Positions 45,677 through 54,319 of a DNA stretch of 64,000 bases are shown in pieces. The stretch spans positions 1 to 64,000 of the forward strand of contig NZ_MJUZ01000015.1 of NCBI RefSeq assembly GCF_002237645.1, read 5' to 3'. The position numbers were made by a program, and so were the translations under genes. The notes under the pieces are model-generated. The model ran no database searches. It worked only from the letters and a program-made list of their open reading frames with translations, and was not told the DNA's origin. Within the stretch, counting starts at the first letter, position 1; each line of letters begins with the position of its first letter. This DNA is from Desulfovibrio sp. MES5. GTDB lineage: Bacteria > Desulfobacterota > Desulfovibrionia > Desulfovibrionales > Desulfovibrionaceae.

Positions 45677-45714
45677 AAATTCCCGGATTCTTTATTCGAA
45701 GAATCCGGGAATTT
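45677..45714 (-). terminator. Hairpin 3' of tRNA-Leu
   Basis: A perfect 16-bp stem with arms AAATTCCCGGATTCTT and AAGAATCCGGGAATTT and a 6-base loop lies 13 bases past the tRNA-Leu end. Its stem closes in ATTT but only a weak T run follows, so termination is likely but not certain. Confidence 0.65.
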
Positions 45715-45726
45715 CGCTGCTATTGT

Positions 45727-45812
45727 TGGTACCCAGAGCGGGACTCGAACCCGCACAGCCTTTCGGCCCAGGGATTTTAAGTCCCTTGTGTCTACCATTC
45801 CACCATCCGGGC
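45727..45812 (-). tRNA. tRNA-Leu (UAA)
   Basis: An 86-base type II tRNA with encoded CCA: acceptor GCCCGGA with TCTGGGT, anticodon stem AGGGA/TCCCT around CTTAAAA (anticodon TAA), a long variable arm (GGGCCGAAAGGCTGT region), and T arm GCGGG TTCGAGT CCCGC. Its 3' end faces the AT-rich FRG gene. Confidence 0.97.
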
Positions 45813-45886
45813 AGATGTGATTTTGCAAGCGGCTGCCTGAGGCAGTTATTCTTTTTCGCAGGGCGAGATGTTGGCCGGGGCTTCCG

Positions 45887-46288
45887 TCATATGGCGGCTC
45901 CGCCTGTTTTCCAGGTTTTAAGCCCCTGCGGCGGATCAAAGGGAACAGAGCGCTCCTCTTCCTGCCATTGTCCCGTGCGCAGCCAGTATATATGCAGGGA
46001 ATTGAAGTCCTTGTCCAGACACAACAGGCGTCCCCGCACCCCTTCCGGCAGAAGGGTCGCTGTTTCGAAGGCGATTTTGCGGTATACGTAAAGCTTGTGC
46101 GCCTCAAAAACACACTGAAACATGAGCGCGTCGCCCTGCGGCGTGAAGTCCAGGTGGCTGGCTCCCGCACGCAGCAGCAGACTCGTCATTTCGGCAGTAA
46201 GAGCTTCTTCCACTTCCAGCAGAGCCTCATAGGTGAGGTCATCGTCATAGCTGAAGTGGCCAAAAAGTTCGCTGCGGTTTTTGTCCAT
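45887..46288 (-). CDS. Hypothetical protein
   Basis: A 133-residue soluble protein I do not recognise. It is acidic at the N-terminus ('FGHFSYDDDLTYEALLEVEEA'), with predicted alternating strands such as 'DALMFQCVFEAHKLYVYRK', and has no signal peptide or membrane segment. ATG at 46288 (weak AGGC upstream) is preferred over TTG at 46306. Composition matches the chromosome. It lies between tRNA-Leu and the divergent pgpA. No function proposed. Confidence 0.65.
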   Translation of the reverse strand: MDKNRSELFGHFSYDDDLTYEALLEVEEALTAEMTSLLLRAGASHLDFTPQGDALMFQCVFEAHKLYVYRKIAFETATLLPEGVRGRLLCLDKDFNSLHIYWLRTGQWQEEERSVPFDPPQGLKTWKTGGAAI

Positions 46289-46631
46289 TTGTTGCCTATA
46301 CGGCAAAGCGCTTTCTTAGGCAATGCGCGGACGTACTACCGCGTCCGGCAAGGAAAATGCCGATCTCATTGTGCGGTATTTCGCAGGGTTCCGTTCTAGT
46401 CTTGCGCAAAAAAAATGGATAGACTGCGAAGGCGTGCCCGATGCGGCACGCGACCACTGCCTGCCGCCCGCAACTGCCTGCCGTCCGCGCGGCAGGCACG
46501 GGGCTTGCCTCCGCTGCCGGGTGAGATTCTCGTCCGGGCCTGCCTGCGGGGATTCCTGCGCCCGTCTGCCGATGTCTGCGGGGATTTTTGCCGGGGGATT
46601 GTAACCTGTCGTATGCCAGTCTGGAGGATAT

Positions 46632-47102
46632 ATGCGCCTGATGGATCAAATAACCCTGTACTTCTGCCGCCTTGGCGTGGCCGGGCTGGACCCGAAAGCC
46701 CCCGGTACCTGGGGCACGGCCATGGCCTGTCTGCTGGCCCCGTATGTTTTTTTGCCGCTGAATTTCTGGTTGCGGCTGGTCGTGCTGCTCGTGCTGTTCT
46801 TTCTTGGGGCCGTGGCGGCAACCAGGGCGGAAACGCTGCTGGGGCGCAAAGACCCCGGCGAGGTGGTCATTGACGAACTGGTGGGCGTATGGCTGGTGCT
46901 GCTGCCATTCCCCCACCCCAGTTTTTTTATGGTGCTGGCGGCCTTTGTGCTCTTTCGCATCTTTGACATCGCCAAACCCTGGCCGGTCAAGGCTTCGGAG
47001 AACTGGCTGCCCGCAGGCTACGGCGTCATGATAGACGACGTTGTCGCCGGATTATGGGCCTTGCTGTGCCTGGGCGTGCTGGCCTGGATGGGGCTTTCGT
47101 AA
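46632..47102 (+). CDS. pgpA: Phosphatidylglycerophosphatase A
   Basis: A 156-residue inner-membrane enzyme that removes the phosphate from phosphatidylglycerophosphate to give phosphatidylglycerol. Family features are 'GLDPKAPGTWGTAMACLLAP', 'DPGEVVIDELVGVWLVLL' (acidic active-site residues), 'RIFDIAKPWPVKASENWLP' and 'GYGVMIDDVVAGLWALLCL', with four membrane segments. GGAGG precedes the start. It complements the psd and pssA genes 4 kb away in phospholipid synthesis. Confidence 0.94.
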   Translation: MRLMDQITLYFCRLGVAGLDPKAPGTWGTAMACLLAPYVFLPLNFWLRLVVLLVLFFLGAVAATRAETLLGRKDPGEVVIDELVGVWLVLLPFPHPSFFMVLAAFVLFRIFDIAKPWPVKASENWLPAGYGVMIDDVVAGLWALLCLGVLAWMGLS

Positions 47103-47200
47103 AGCGGAGGCAGCCGACTGGCTGCGAAAGAGAAGAGGGGGCGCGGCCACGGGCGGTTCAGCCACGTCAGGTGGCGGTAGAAAAGCCGCCGCGCCCGCTG

Positions 47201-47419
47201 CTACTTCATGCGGTAGGTGATGCGTCCACGCGTGAGGTCGTAGGGCGAAAGCTCAACCTTTACACGGTCGCCGGGAAGGATGCGGATGTAGAATTTGCGC
47301 ATTTTGCCGGAAATATGGGCCAGCACTTCGTGGCCGTTTTCCAGCTCCACGCGGAACATGGCGTTGGGCAGGGCTTCCTGCACCACGCCGTCAACTTCAA
47401 TGGAACCTTCTTTAGCCAT
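47201..47419 (-). CDS. infA: Translation initiation factor IF-1
   Basis: A 72-residue OB-fold protein that occupies the ribosomal A site during initiation. The sequence [20 protein letters not shown], then '[20 protein letters not shown]', '[20 protein letters not shown]' and RITYRMK is standard. GGAG lies before the start. It is a single gene here, convergent with pgpA. Confidence 0.98.
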   Translation of the reverse strand: MAKEGSIEVDGVVQEALPNAMFRVELENGHEVLAHISGKMRKFYIRILPGDRVKVELSPYDLTRGRITYRMK

Positions 47420-47645
47420 GTGATCTCCGTAAAAAATGTTTGGGATAAACGGCGGTCAGCTTCACAAAAAAGCGGGCAAGTGTCAACCTGCGCGGTTGCT
47501 CACAAACCCGACCATGCGCTTCTTTGCCCGTTGATGCCCATGCAGCCGTGGATATTCACCGGCCACATGGGCATCCGTAATTTTTTCTGGCCTGCACAAA
47601 TCTTTTCAGGATTTTCAGGCTGTTGTTCCGCCAATGCGGGGCGGG

Positions 47646-48539
47646 CTACTTTTTAGGCTTGTTTTTTCCGCTTTTGGGCGTCTTGCCGTTGCCTGAGCCC
47701 GGCCCGGAGCCTCGCCCGGAGTTTGGCCCATCCGGGCGGTTCAGCACCACACGTATGTCGGGTTGCGTAATGGGGGCCTGGCGGCAAAACAGCCACAAGC
47801 CTACAACTATGAGCGGCAGGCAGAGCAACTGCCCCATGGTCAGCCAGCCAAAAGCCAGATAGCCCAGCTGGGCGTCAGGCACGCGCACAAATTCCACCGT
47901 AAAGCGGAACACGCCGTAGCCCATGGCGAACAGGCCGGATACGGTCCCGCGCTTGCGGGGTTTCAGCGAGTAAATCCAGACGATGGTGAAGAGCGTCAGG
48001 CCTTCCAGCAGGGCTTCGTACAACTGGCTGGGATGCCGGGGATAGGGGCCGCCGCTGGGAAAAACGACGCCCCACGGGCTGTCCGTGACCTTGCCCCAGA
48101 GTTCGCCGTTGATATAGTTGCCCAGGCGGCCAAAGAACAGGCCCGGAGGCACCAGCGGGGCCACCAGATCCGAGATGTCCAGAAATGAGCGGTGGCGGGT
48201 ATGCGCAAAGTACCAGAAAGCGCCAAGAACGCCGAGCAGGCCGCCGTGAAAGGACATGCCCCCGTTCCAGATGCGCAGTATCTCCATCGGGTCGGACAGG
48301 TAGACGGGCAGGTCGTAAAAGAGCACGTAGCCCAGGCGGCCGCCCAGAATGATGCCGATCATGACGCAGGTCAGCAGGTCGTCCACATCGGAAGCGCGCC
48401 AGCCAGAATTGGGGCGGGAAGCGCGCCAGCGCCCCAGCCACCAGCCCAGGCCGAAGCCCGCGAGATACATGAGGCCGTACCAGCGCAACTGAAGGTTGCC
48501 GAAACTGAGGGCAACGGGGTCGATATGAGGCAGGGTCAT
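47646..48539 (-). CDS. lgt: Prolipoprotein diacylglyceryl transferase
   Basis: A 297-residue inner-membrane enzyme that adds diacylglycerol from phosphatidylglycerol to the lipobox Cys of prolipoproteins. Family motifs are 'GGRLGYVLFYDLPVYL', 'WNGGMSFHGGLLG' (essential His) and 'FGRLGNYINGELWGKVTD' (essential Arg), among seven helices. The last 30 residues are a basic Gly/Lys/Pro tail. ATG at 48539 overlaps the moaC stop by one base, so longer starts are not supported. The substrate in this window would include the lipoproteins at 50.4 kb and possibly TamA. Confidence 0.95.
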   Translation of the reverse strand: MTLPHIDPVALSFGNLQLRWYGLMYLAGFGLGWWLGRWRASRPNSGWRASDVDDLLTCVMIGIILGGRLGYVLFYDLPVYLSDPMEILRIWNGGMSFHGGLLGVLGAFWYFAHTRHRSFLDISDLVAPLVPPGLFFGRLGNYINGELWGKVTDSPWGVVFPSGGPYPRHPSQLYEALLEGLTLFTIVWIYSLKPRKRGTVSGLFAMGYGVFRFTVEFVRVPDAQLGYLAFGWLTMGQLLCLPLIVVGLWLFCRQAPITQPDIRVVLNRPDGPNSGRGSGPGSGNGKTPKSGKNKPKK

Positions 48540-49027
48540 TAGTCCATGTCCAGTGCGTTGAATTCGCCGCTTTTGCCGCCGCGCTTGTGCAGCAGGCGCA
48601 CCCGGCTGATGACTATATCGCGCTGCACGGCTTTGCACATGTCATAAATGACGGCGGCTGCTGTCTGTGCGGCCACAATGGCCTCCATCTCCACGCCGGT
48701 GTTGCTCACGGTGCGGGTTTCAGCCTCAATGCGGATGCGCGGCGGCATCTGGCTCACCTCAAAGCGTATGTCGGCAAAACTGAGGTTGAGCGGATGACAC
48801 AGGGGGATAAGCTCCCCGACCCGCTTGGCGGCCATGATGCCGCCGATCTTGGCGCAGGTCAGCACATCGCCCTTGGGCAAGGCCACCTTGATCAGCAGTT
48901 CGAGGGTGGCCGGGCTCAGCTCCACAACAGCCTCGGCAATGGCGACGCGCTCGGTGGCGGCCTTGTGTCCTACATCCACCATGGTCACGTTGCCCTGTCC
49001 GTCCAGGTGCGAAAAGTTGGTATCCAT
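48539..49027 (-). CDS. moaC: Cyclic pyranopterin monophosphate synthase
   Basis: A 162-residue MoaC that converts the GTP-derived cyclic intermediate into cyclic pyranopterin monophosphate, the first stable precursor of molybdenum cofactor. Motifs are '[20 protein letters not shown]', '[13 protein letters not shown]' and '[20 protein letters not shown]'. Length is usual. It overlaps lgt by one base; no other moa genes are adjacent. Confidence 0.96.
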   Translation of the reverse strand: MDTNFSHLDGQGNVTMVDVGHKAATERVAIAEAVVELSPATLELLIKVALPKGDVLTCAKIGGIMAAKRVGELIPLCHPLNLSFADIRFEVSQMPPRIRIEAETRTVSNTGVEMEAIVAAQTAAAVIYDMCKAVQRDIVISRVRLLHKRGGKSGEFNALDMD

Positions 49028-49129
49028 AGCAATCCTCGGCAGTTCTGGCGTTATTCCGGCATGGGCCGTCCGGCAGCATGCGCGCCGGGGCGTTATGGCG
49101 CGGCAGCAGGCCGCCCGCCGGATAAAATT

Positions 49130-50356
49130 TTAGCGCAACCCCATCAGCCAGTCTCGAAACGGGGGCGGAGAAGGCAGCCTGGGCGCTTGCCAGTGCGAGT
49201 CCTTGCCGCTGTCAGAAAAGCGCAGGCGTTCGCGCACAAGGCGCACGCCGCCGGGATTCTGACCGTCACTCACAAGGGCCGCAGACTGGCCCGGATCGCC
49301 GGGTTCCAGCTCCACCATATATTTGAAAGGAACGTCGGCATGGGGACGGTGGGCAATGATGGCGCGCACGAAGGCGAGATCGCTGCCAAAGCGCAGGTCG
49401 TTAAACAGCGCGTAGGTGAGGCGCGGTCTGGCGGTCGGGCTGTCGCTGCCTGCCACGTTTGCCGCAGCCGGTACGGATAGGGCGCCCCCATCCGTGGGTG
49501 CAAGAGCTTCCGCAGGTTTAAACTCATCTGCGAGCGGGCTTATGACCGGCAGCAGGGTAAAGTCGAAAAAGGCATCAGCCGCGACGGACTGCCGGGCCAA
49601 TTCCGCCAGAAGCTCCGGAGGCGCGGCCCTGTGGGATGATGGGGCGGTATGGGGCTGGCCCAGAGCGTTGAGTCCCTGACTGTGGACGACTTTGCCATCG
49701 GGCCCGTCGGTTTCGTACAAGGCGCGCCAGAACAGGGGGCCAAAGGCGTCGGGCAGCAGCACAACCCGCCGCACCGTCTGCTGTGTGCCTTGGGCTTCGG
49801 CGGCCAGACGGCTTTGGGTCTGGGCCGTGTGCCAGGCATTGAGGCCTATGCACAGCGCCGGATACACAAAAACCCAGGCCAGGGCCAGGCGCATGAGGCC
49901 GCGTTTGGCCCGCCAGCGCAAAACAGCCCAAAGCAGGGGCAGGGTCAGCAAAAGATCAATAATATAGACGGCGTTAAGCCGCACCCTTTCGTGGGAAAAG
50001 GGCAGATATATCATGGTGCCGTAGGTGGTGATGATATCCAGCCAGATGTGCAGAAGCACCATGCCGGTCATGAACAGCCAGACCTTGGGGAAGCTCCAGC
50101 GCCCGGGCGTGGCGGATTTCCACAGGGCGCGCGCCAGCAGCGTCAGCAACAGGCCCAGTAGAGGGGCCGCCGCCAGGGAGTGGGTGATGCCCCTGTGCAG
50201 GAGCAAAAAATCAAGGGGGGTGTGGCAAAAGGCCACGTCAATATCGGGGGCAGCTGCGGCAATGGCGGCCAGCGGCACGGCCCACCGTGTGGCAGGTCGG
50301 CTCGGCATGGACAGCATGGCTACAGCGCCGCTCGCGGCATGTGTAATGGGATCCAT
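49130..50356 (-). CDS. YdjM-like membrane metal-dependent hydrolase
   Basis: A 408-residue inner-membrane protein of the DUF457/YdjM family (putative metal-dependent hydrolase). The N-terminal half has the conserved 'MDPITHAASGAVAM', 'AAAAPDIDVAF', 'LLLHRGITHSLAAAPLLG' and 'LLHIWLDIITTYGTMIYLPF', rich in His and Asp among four to five helices. The C-terminal half (from about 190) looks periplasmic and is family-specific. The natural substrate is not known. Upstream of moaC and downstream of the lipoprotein gene on the same strand. Confidence 0.82.
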   Translation of the reverse strand: MDPITHAASGAVAMLSMPSRPATRWAVPLAAIAAAAPDIDVAFCHTPLDFLLLHRGITHSLAAAPLLGLLLTLLARALWKSATPGRWSFPKVWLFMTGMVLLHIWLDIITTYGTMIYLPFSHERVRLNAVYIIDLLLTLPLLWAVLRWRAKRGLMRLALAWVFVYPALCIGLNAWHTAQTQSRLAAEAQGTQQTVRRVVLLPDAFGPLFWRALYETDGPDGKVVHSQGLNALGQPHTAPSSHRAAPPELLAELARQSVAADAFFDFTLLPVISPLADEFKPAEALAPTDGGALSVPAAANVAGSDSPTARPRLTYALFNDLRFGSDLAFVRAIIAHRPHADVPFKYMVELEPGDPGQSAALVSDGQNPGGVRLVRERLRFSDSGKDSHWQAPRLPSPPPFRDWLMGLR

Positions 50357-50365
50357 AAGTGGCTG

Positions 50366-50716
50366 CTACTGCTTGAAAGGACTGCGTTGTTTGGGCACGG
50401 CTCTGTATGCCGGATCTTCAGGGCTGACGTCCTTGTCCAGGCCATGAATCGCGTTGAACTGCCGCAAACGCCATTGTTGCGTGTTGGCCATGATATCTGG
50501 CCGGTTTTGCAGGTAGAGCAACTGTTGTGTCTTATTGGTGCCCGTGATGGGGTAGCGCATCTGGTCTTCAGCGCGTGCGCTCAAGGGTGGCGCGTCATTC
50601 TCAACGGATGTGCCCTCGCCGACGTCCTTGGGGCCGCACGCCGCCAGCAGGCCTGCAAAGGCAAGACTGCACAGCAGTATACATAGCTTCAGGAGGTGAG
50701 CGAACGAGTTGTTCAT
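50366..50716 (-). CDS. Small lipoprotein
   Basis: A 116-residue protein with a lipoprotein signal: hydrophobic residues 8-26 ending LLAAC (Cys27), then a polar mature part ([20 protein letters not shown]) and a conserved-looking end '[20 protein letters not shown]'. It would be lipidated by Lgt. The ATG at 50716 has only a weak GGCGG site. It lies nine bases before the YdjM-like gene. Function unknown. Confidence 0.72.
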   Translation of the reverse strand: MNNSFAHLLKLCILLCSLAFAGLLAACGPKDVGEGTSVENDAPPLSARAEDQMRYPITGTNKTQQLLYLQNRPDIMANTQQWRLRQFNAIHGLDKDVSPEDPAYRAVPKQRSPFKQ

Positions 50717-50871
50717 ACCGCCAGTATAATCCCGCGCCGTGCATACGGCAAGGGGAGGTTTTTCCGGGCCGGACAGCATGCTTGTGCTTGCCATGCGGCG
50801 GATGTGGGACTATGCTACCGCTTTGTTTGCGCAACTGCGCGGCCAGCCGCGCACTACGAACTGGAGCAGCC

Positions 50872-51519
50872 ATGCGTACCGCCCATTGCGGCATTACCCC
50901 TGAAGGATGGCCCTGCATAGGGCTTACGGGCTTTTCGGCTCTTGTGTTCGCTGTCGTGGGCTGGTGGCCTTTGGCCCTGGTTTTTCTGGCTCTGTGCTGG
51001 TTCAGCATGCATTTTTTCCGCGATCCCGAGCGTGTGACCCCACAGGGACCGGGTCTGGCCATAAGCCCCGCTGACGGCAAGATTATCCGCATCGAGGAAA
51101 AACCCGACCCCTTCAGCGGCGAAAAGCGCCTGTGCATCAGCATCTTTATGAATGTGTTCAGCGTGCATGTGAACCGCTCCCCGGTGGCGTGCACGGTGGA
51201 AGATATACGCTATTTCCCCGGCGCGTTCGTCAACGCCGCCTTTGACAAGGCCGCCACTGACAACGAGCGCTGCGCCTACAGCCTGCGCGACGACAACGGA
51301 AAGCAGTGGACCATGGTCCAGATTGCGGGGCTGGTGGCCCGTCGCATAGTCTGCCGCATGGATATCGGCGACGTTCTTGAACGCGGGCAGCGCTATGGCA
51401 TGATACGTTTTGGTTCTCGAGTTGACCTTTACATGCCTGAAGGGTATGTTGCTGCTGCGCAGTTGGGGCAGCAGGTCTTTGCCGGGCAGTGTGTTGTTGC
51501 CCGCGCGGAACAGGAATAG
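50872..51519 (+). CDS. psd: Phosphatidylserine decarboxylase, short type
   Basis: A 215-residue pyruvoyl enzyme that makes phosphatidylethanolamine from phosphatidylserine. It is the short, archaeal-like class: two membrane segments (about 16-45), '[20 protein letters not shown]', '[20 protein letters not shown]', and the self-cleavage site Gly181-Ser182 in '[16 protein letters not shown]', which yields the pyruvoyl group. GGAG precedes the start at 50872. It directly precedes pssA, so the two sequential steps are adjacent. Confidence 0.94.
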   Translation: MRTAHCGITPEGWPCIGLTGFSALVFAVVGWWPLALVFLALCWFSMHFFRDPERVTPQGPGLAISPADGKIIRIEEKPDPFSGEKRLCISIFMNVFSVHVNRSPVACTVEDIRYFPGAFVNAAFDKAATDNERCAYSLRDDNGKQWTMVQIAGLVARRIVCRMDIGDVLERGQRYGMIRFGSRVDLYMPEGYVAAAQLGQQVFAGQCVVARAEQE

Positions 51520-51568
51520 GTTTTACGCTCCGCTGCAGAGTACGGTTGAACGGCTGTAATGGTGAAGA

Positions 51569-52330
51569 ATGACCACAGAAAGTAAAAAGCCACGCAAGGG
51601 AGTATACCTCCTGCCGAACATGATCACGACGTTGAGCATGTTTCTTGGCTTTTTGTCTATGGTATGGGCAGGGCAGGGGCGTTTTGAGTCCGCCTGCATG
51701 GCCATATTGCTCTCTGCGGTTATGGACGGCCTGGACGGAAAGGTGGCCCGTCTCACCAACACGGCCAGCGAGTTTGGCGTTCAGTACGACTCTCTCGCGG
51801 ACCTTGTGGCCTTTGGGCTCGCCCCGGCCATGTTGCTCTGGCAGTGGGAACTGCACGACTTCAACCGCATGGGCATTGCGGCGGCTTTTATCTACGCCGC
51901 CTGCGGGGCCTTGCGGTTGGCGCGTTTCAATGTCAGCACCGCCGCGACCGGCAAGCGTTTCTTTATCGGTCTGCCCATTCCGGCGGGCGGCTGCACCATT
52001 GTGACCTTTGTGTTTTTTGCCAGCATGTTTCCCGATGGGTTTCAGCCCATCAAACCCTACCTGGCCCTTTTGCTGGCCGTGGGCGTGGGCGTGTTGATGG
52101 TGAGCCGCGTGCGGTATTTCTCCTTCAAGGAGTATGACTTCCTTCGCGCGCATCCCATACGCACCATGTTGGTGTTCTTGCTTATTTTGTCCTCCGTCGT
52201 GTCCTTTCCGCGCGTCATGGGCTTCGTGCTCTGTGCCGTGTACATTGCCGGTGGCCTCATTTACACCTTTGTCATCCTTCCCCGCCGCGACCGTCAGCTA
52301 CTACGTGCCCTATCGCCTCAGAGCGATTAA
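51569..52330 (+). CDS. pssA: CDP-diacylglycerol--serine O-phosphatidyltransferase
   Basis: A 253-residue inner-membrane enzyme that makes phosphatidylserine. The CDP-alcohol phosphatidyltransferase motif D-G-x2-A-R-x8-G-x3-D-x3-D is complete (Asp56 to Asp78), with six to eight helices after it. Start support is modest (GGTGAAGA). It lies between psd and leuA, an arrangement common in deltaproteobacteria. Confidence 0.95.
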   Translation: MTTESKKPRKGVYLLPNMITTLSMFLGFLSMVWAGQGRFESACMAILLSAVMDGLDGKVARLTNTASEFGVQYDSLADLVAFGLAPAMLLWQWELHDFNRMGIAAAFIYAACGALRLARFNVSTAATGKRFFIGLPIPAGGCTIVTFVFFASMFPDGFQPIKPYLALLLAVGVGVLMVSRVRYFSFKEYDFLRAHPIRTMLVFLLILSSVVSFPRVMGFVLCAVYIAGGLIYTFVILPRRDRQLLRALSPQSD

Positions 52331-52444
52331 GGTTGCGTAACGGTTCGCCGCCCATTGGGCGGAATGACGCTCTCTGGACCGCCGCCCTGAACGGTGGCCG
52401 TTATGCAAGAATATACCCACTTGCCATATCCAGAGGAGATTGTC

Positions 52445-53992
52445 ATGAACAACCGCGTCTATTTTTTCGATACCACCTTGCGTGACGGCGAACAGTCGCC
52501 CGGCGCAACCATGAACTTGCAGGAAAAACTGCGTCTGGCCCATCAGCTTGAGGTGCTTGGCGTGGACATTATGGAAGCGGGCTTTCCCGCCTCCAGCCCC
52601 GGCGATTTTGAATCCGTACAGCGCATCGCGGCCCAGGCCGGCGACATCCAGGTGGCCGGGCTTGCCCGTTGCGTGGCTGGCGATATCGACCGTTGCTGGG
52701 ACGCCATCAAGGTCGCCAAAAATCCGCGCATCCACATCTTCCTTTCCACGTCTCCCTTGCATATGCAGCACAAGCTGCGCAAAGACCCCGCCGATGTGCT
52801 GAAAATGGCCGTGGACGGCGTCAAGCGTTGCGCGCAACATACCAGCAATGTGGAATTTTCCTGCGAGGATTTTTCGCGCTCCGAGCCGGAATTTCTCTGC
52901 CGCGTCGTGGAGGCCGTCATCAATGCCGGAGCCACCACGGTCAACCTGCCTGATACCGTGGGCTATGCGCAGCCAGCCGAATACGCGGCCCTTCTTGATC
53001 ATGTGATCCGCAACACGCCCAACAGCGACAAGGCCGTCTTCAGCGTGCATTGCCACAATGACCTGGGCCTTGCCGTGGCCAACACCCTGGCCGCCTTCAA
53101 GGTTGGCGTGCGCCAGGCCGAGGTGACCCTCAACGGCATAGGCGAGCGCGCCGGCAACGCCTCTCTTGAAGAGATTGTCATGAACCTGCGCGTGCGCCAC
53201 GACTTCTTTGGTCTGGACCACAATATCGTCACCGAGCAGCTCTATCCTTCGTGCCGTCTGCTTTCGATGACCATCGGCCAGCCCATCCCCAACAACAAGG
53301 CTATCGTTGGGGCCAATGCCTTTGCGCACGAATCGGGCATTCATCAGGACGGCATGCTCAAGAACCGCGAAACCTATGAAATCATGACGCCGCAGTCCGT
53401 GGGCCGTACCGAGAGCAATCTTGTCATCGGCAAGCATTCGGGCCGCAATGCCGTGCGCAACAAGTTTGAAAATATGGGCTATACGCTGGACGACGAGCAG
53501 CTCAGCCTCGTGTTTGAGGCCGTGAAGCAGCTGGCCGACCGCAAGAAAACCTTGCATGATGACGACCTCATGGCCCTTGTGCAGGAAGAAGTGTACCGCA
53601 TGCCCGACCGCTTCCGTCTGCGTCATGTGAGCGTGCAGAGTTCCGATGCGGGCGGCGTGCCGCCCACGGCTGCCGTTATTATGGATGTTGACGGCATCGA
53701 GAGCAGCAGCGCGGGTTTTGGCGTGGGGCCGGTGGATGCGCTTTTCAACGTCATTGCCGATATGGTGGGCCGCGAACCGCAGCTTGAGCAGTATGCCATC
53801 AACGCCGTTACCGGCGGTACGGACGCCCTGGGCGAAGTGACCGTGCGCCTGCGCGAAGGCGAATTCAGCGCTGTGGGGCGCGGTACGCACCCTGATATTT
53901 TTGTGGCCAGCGCCAGAGCCTATGTCAATGCGTTGAACCATCTTTTCAAAAAGGAAAAAGAAGGGCCGCGGCTGCATTGTCAGCATGGCTAG
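52445..53992 (+). CDS. leuA: 2-isopropylmalate synthase
   Basis: A 515-residue enzyme condensing acetyl-CoA with 2-oxoisovalerate in the first leucine step. The HMGL-like TIM barrel starts 'FFDTTLRDGEQSPGATM' and holds the metal motif HCHNDLG; 'NAFAHESGIHQDGML' lies in the linker. The C-terminal LeuA dimer domain (about 385-505) has the usual leucine feedback region. GGAG precedes the start at 52445. It follows pssA by 114 bp and precedes leuCDB after a repeat-rich gap. Confidence 0.97.
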   Translation: MNNRVYFFDTTLRDGEQSPGATMNLQEKLRLAHQLEVLGVDIMEAGFPASSPGDFESVQRIAAQAGDIQVAGLARCVAGDIDRCWDAIKVAKNPRIHIFLSTSPLHMQHKLRKDPADVLKMAVDGVKRCAQHTSNVEFSCEDFSRSEPEFLCRVVEAVINAGATTVNLPDTVGYAQPAEYAALLDHVIRNTPNSDKAVFSVHCHNDLGLAVANTLAAFKVGVRQAEVTLNGIGERAGNASLEEIVMNLRVRHDFFGLDHNIVTEQLYPSCRLLSMTIGQPIPNNKAIVGANAFAHESGIHQDGMLKNRETYEIMTPQSVGRTESNLVIGKHSGRNAVRNKFENMGYTLDDEQLSLVFEAVKQLADRKKTLHDDDLMALVQEEVYRMPDRFRLRHVSVQSSDAGGVPPTAAVIMDVDGIESSSAGFGVGPVDALFNVIADMVGREPQLEQYAINAVTGGTDALGEVTVRLREGEFSAVGRGTHPDIFVASARAYVNALNHLFKKEKEGPRLHCQHG

Positions 53993-54319
53993 AGCAGTTT
54001 GCGAATGAAATGAGTTGGCTGCTCTGCAAGGATTTTTCTGAAAATCCTTGCCACGAAATGCGGGCAGGCAGGCTTTTGCCTGTCGTACGCGAGCATTTCA
54101 CGTGTCAAATGCTCCAGCAGTGGCGACTCCCTGGCCTTTTGCCGGGCCGGCGGCCTTTGCGCGCCGCCGTCGCAATGACGCAGCAACGCAGGCCGCCGCC
54201 CGGCAAAGGACGCAACCCGTACTACCGGAGGGCTGGAAGGGCAGGCACTACCGCCTTTTCCATGCCGCCTTCATAAACATTTATCGGTAGAACCGCCTCA
54301 GGATAGAAAGGAGTTCAAC
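53993..54319 (+). repeat. Hairpin-rich gap between leuA and leuC
   Basis: No gene is seen. Three hairpins follow each other: arms GCAAGGATTTT and AAAATCCTTGC (54026-54051), CAGGC and GCCTG (about 54068-54083), and GAGCATTT with AAATGCTC around CACGTGTC (54091-54114). The last resembles the AATGCTC edges of other repeats in the window. Whether leuC is read through from leuA is unclear. Confidence 0.7.

Noticed and set aside
52310-53986. A 558-residue minus-strand frame opposite leuA
   Set aside because: leuA is unmistakable on the plus strand; the opposite frame is His/Ala/Gly-rich with no domain, a usual shadow in GC-rich genes.
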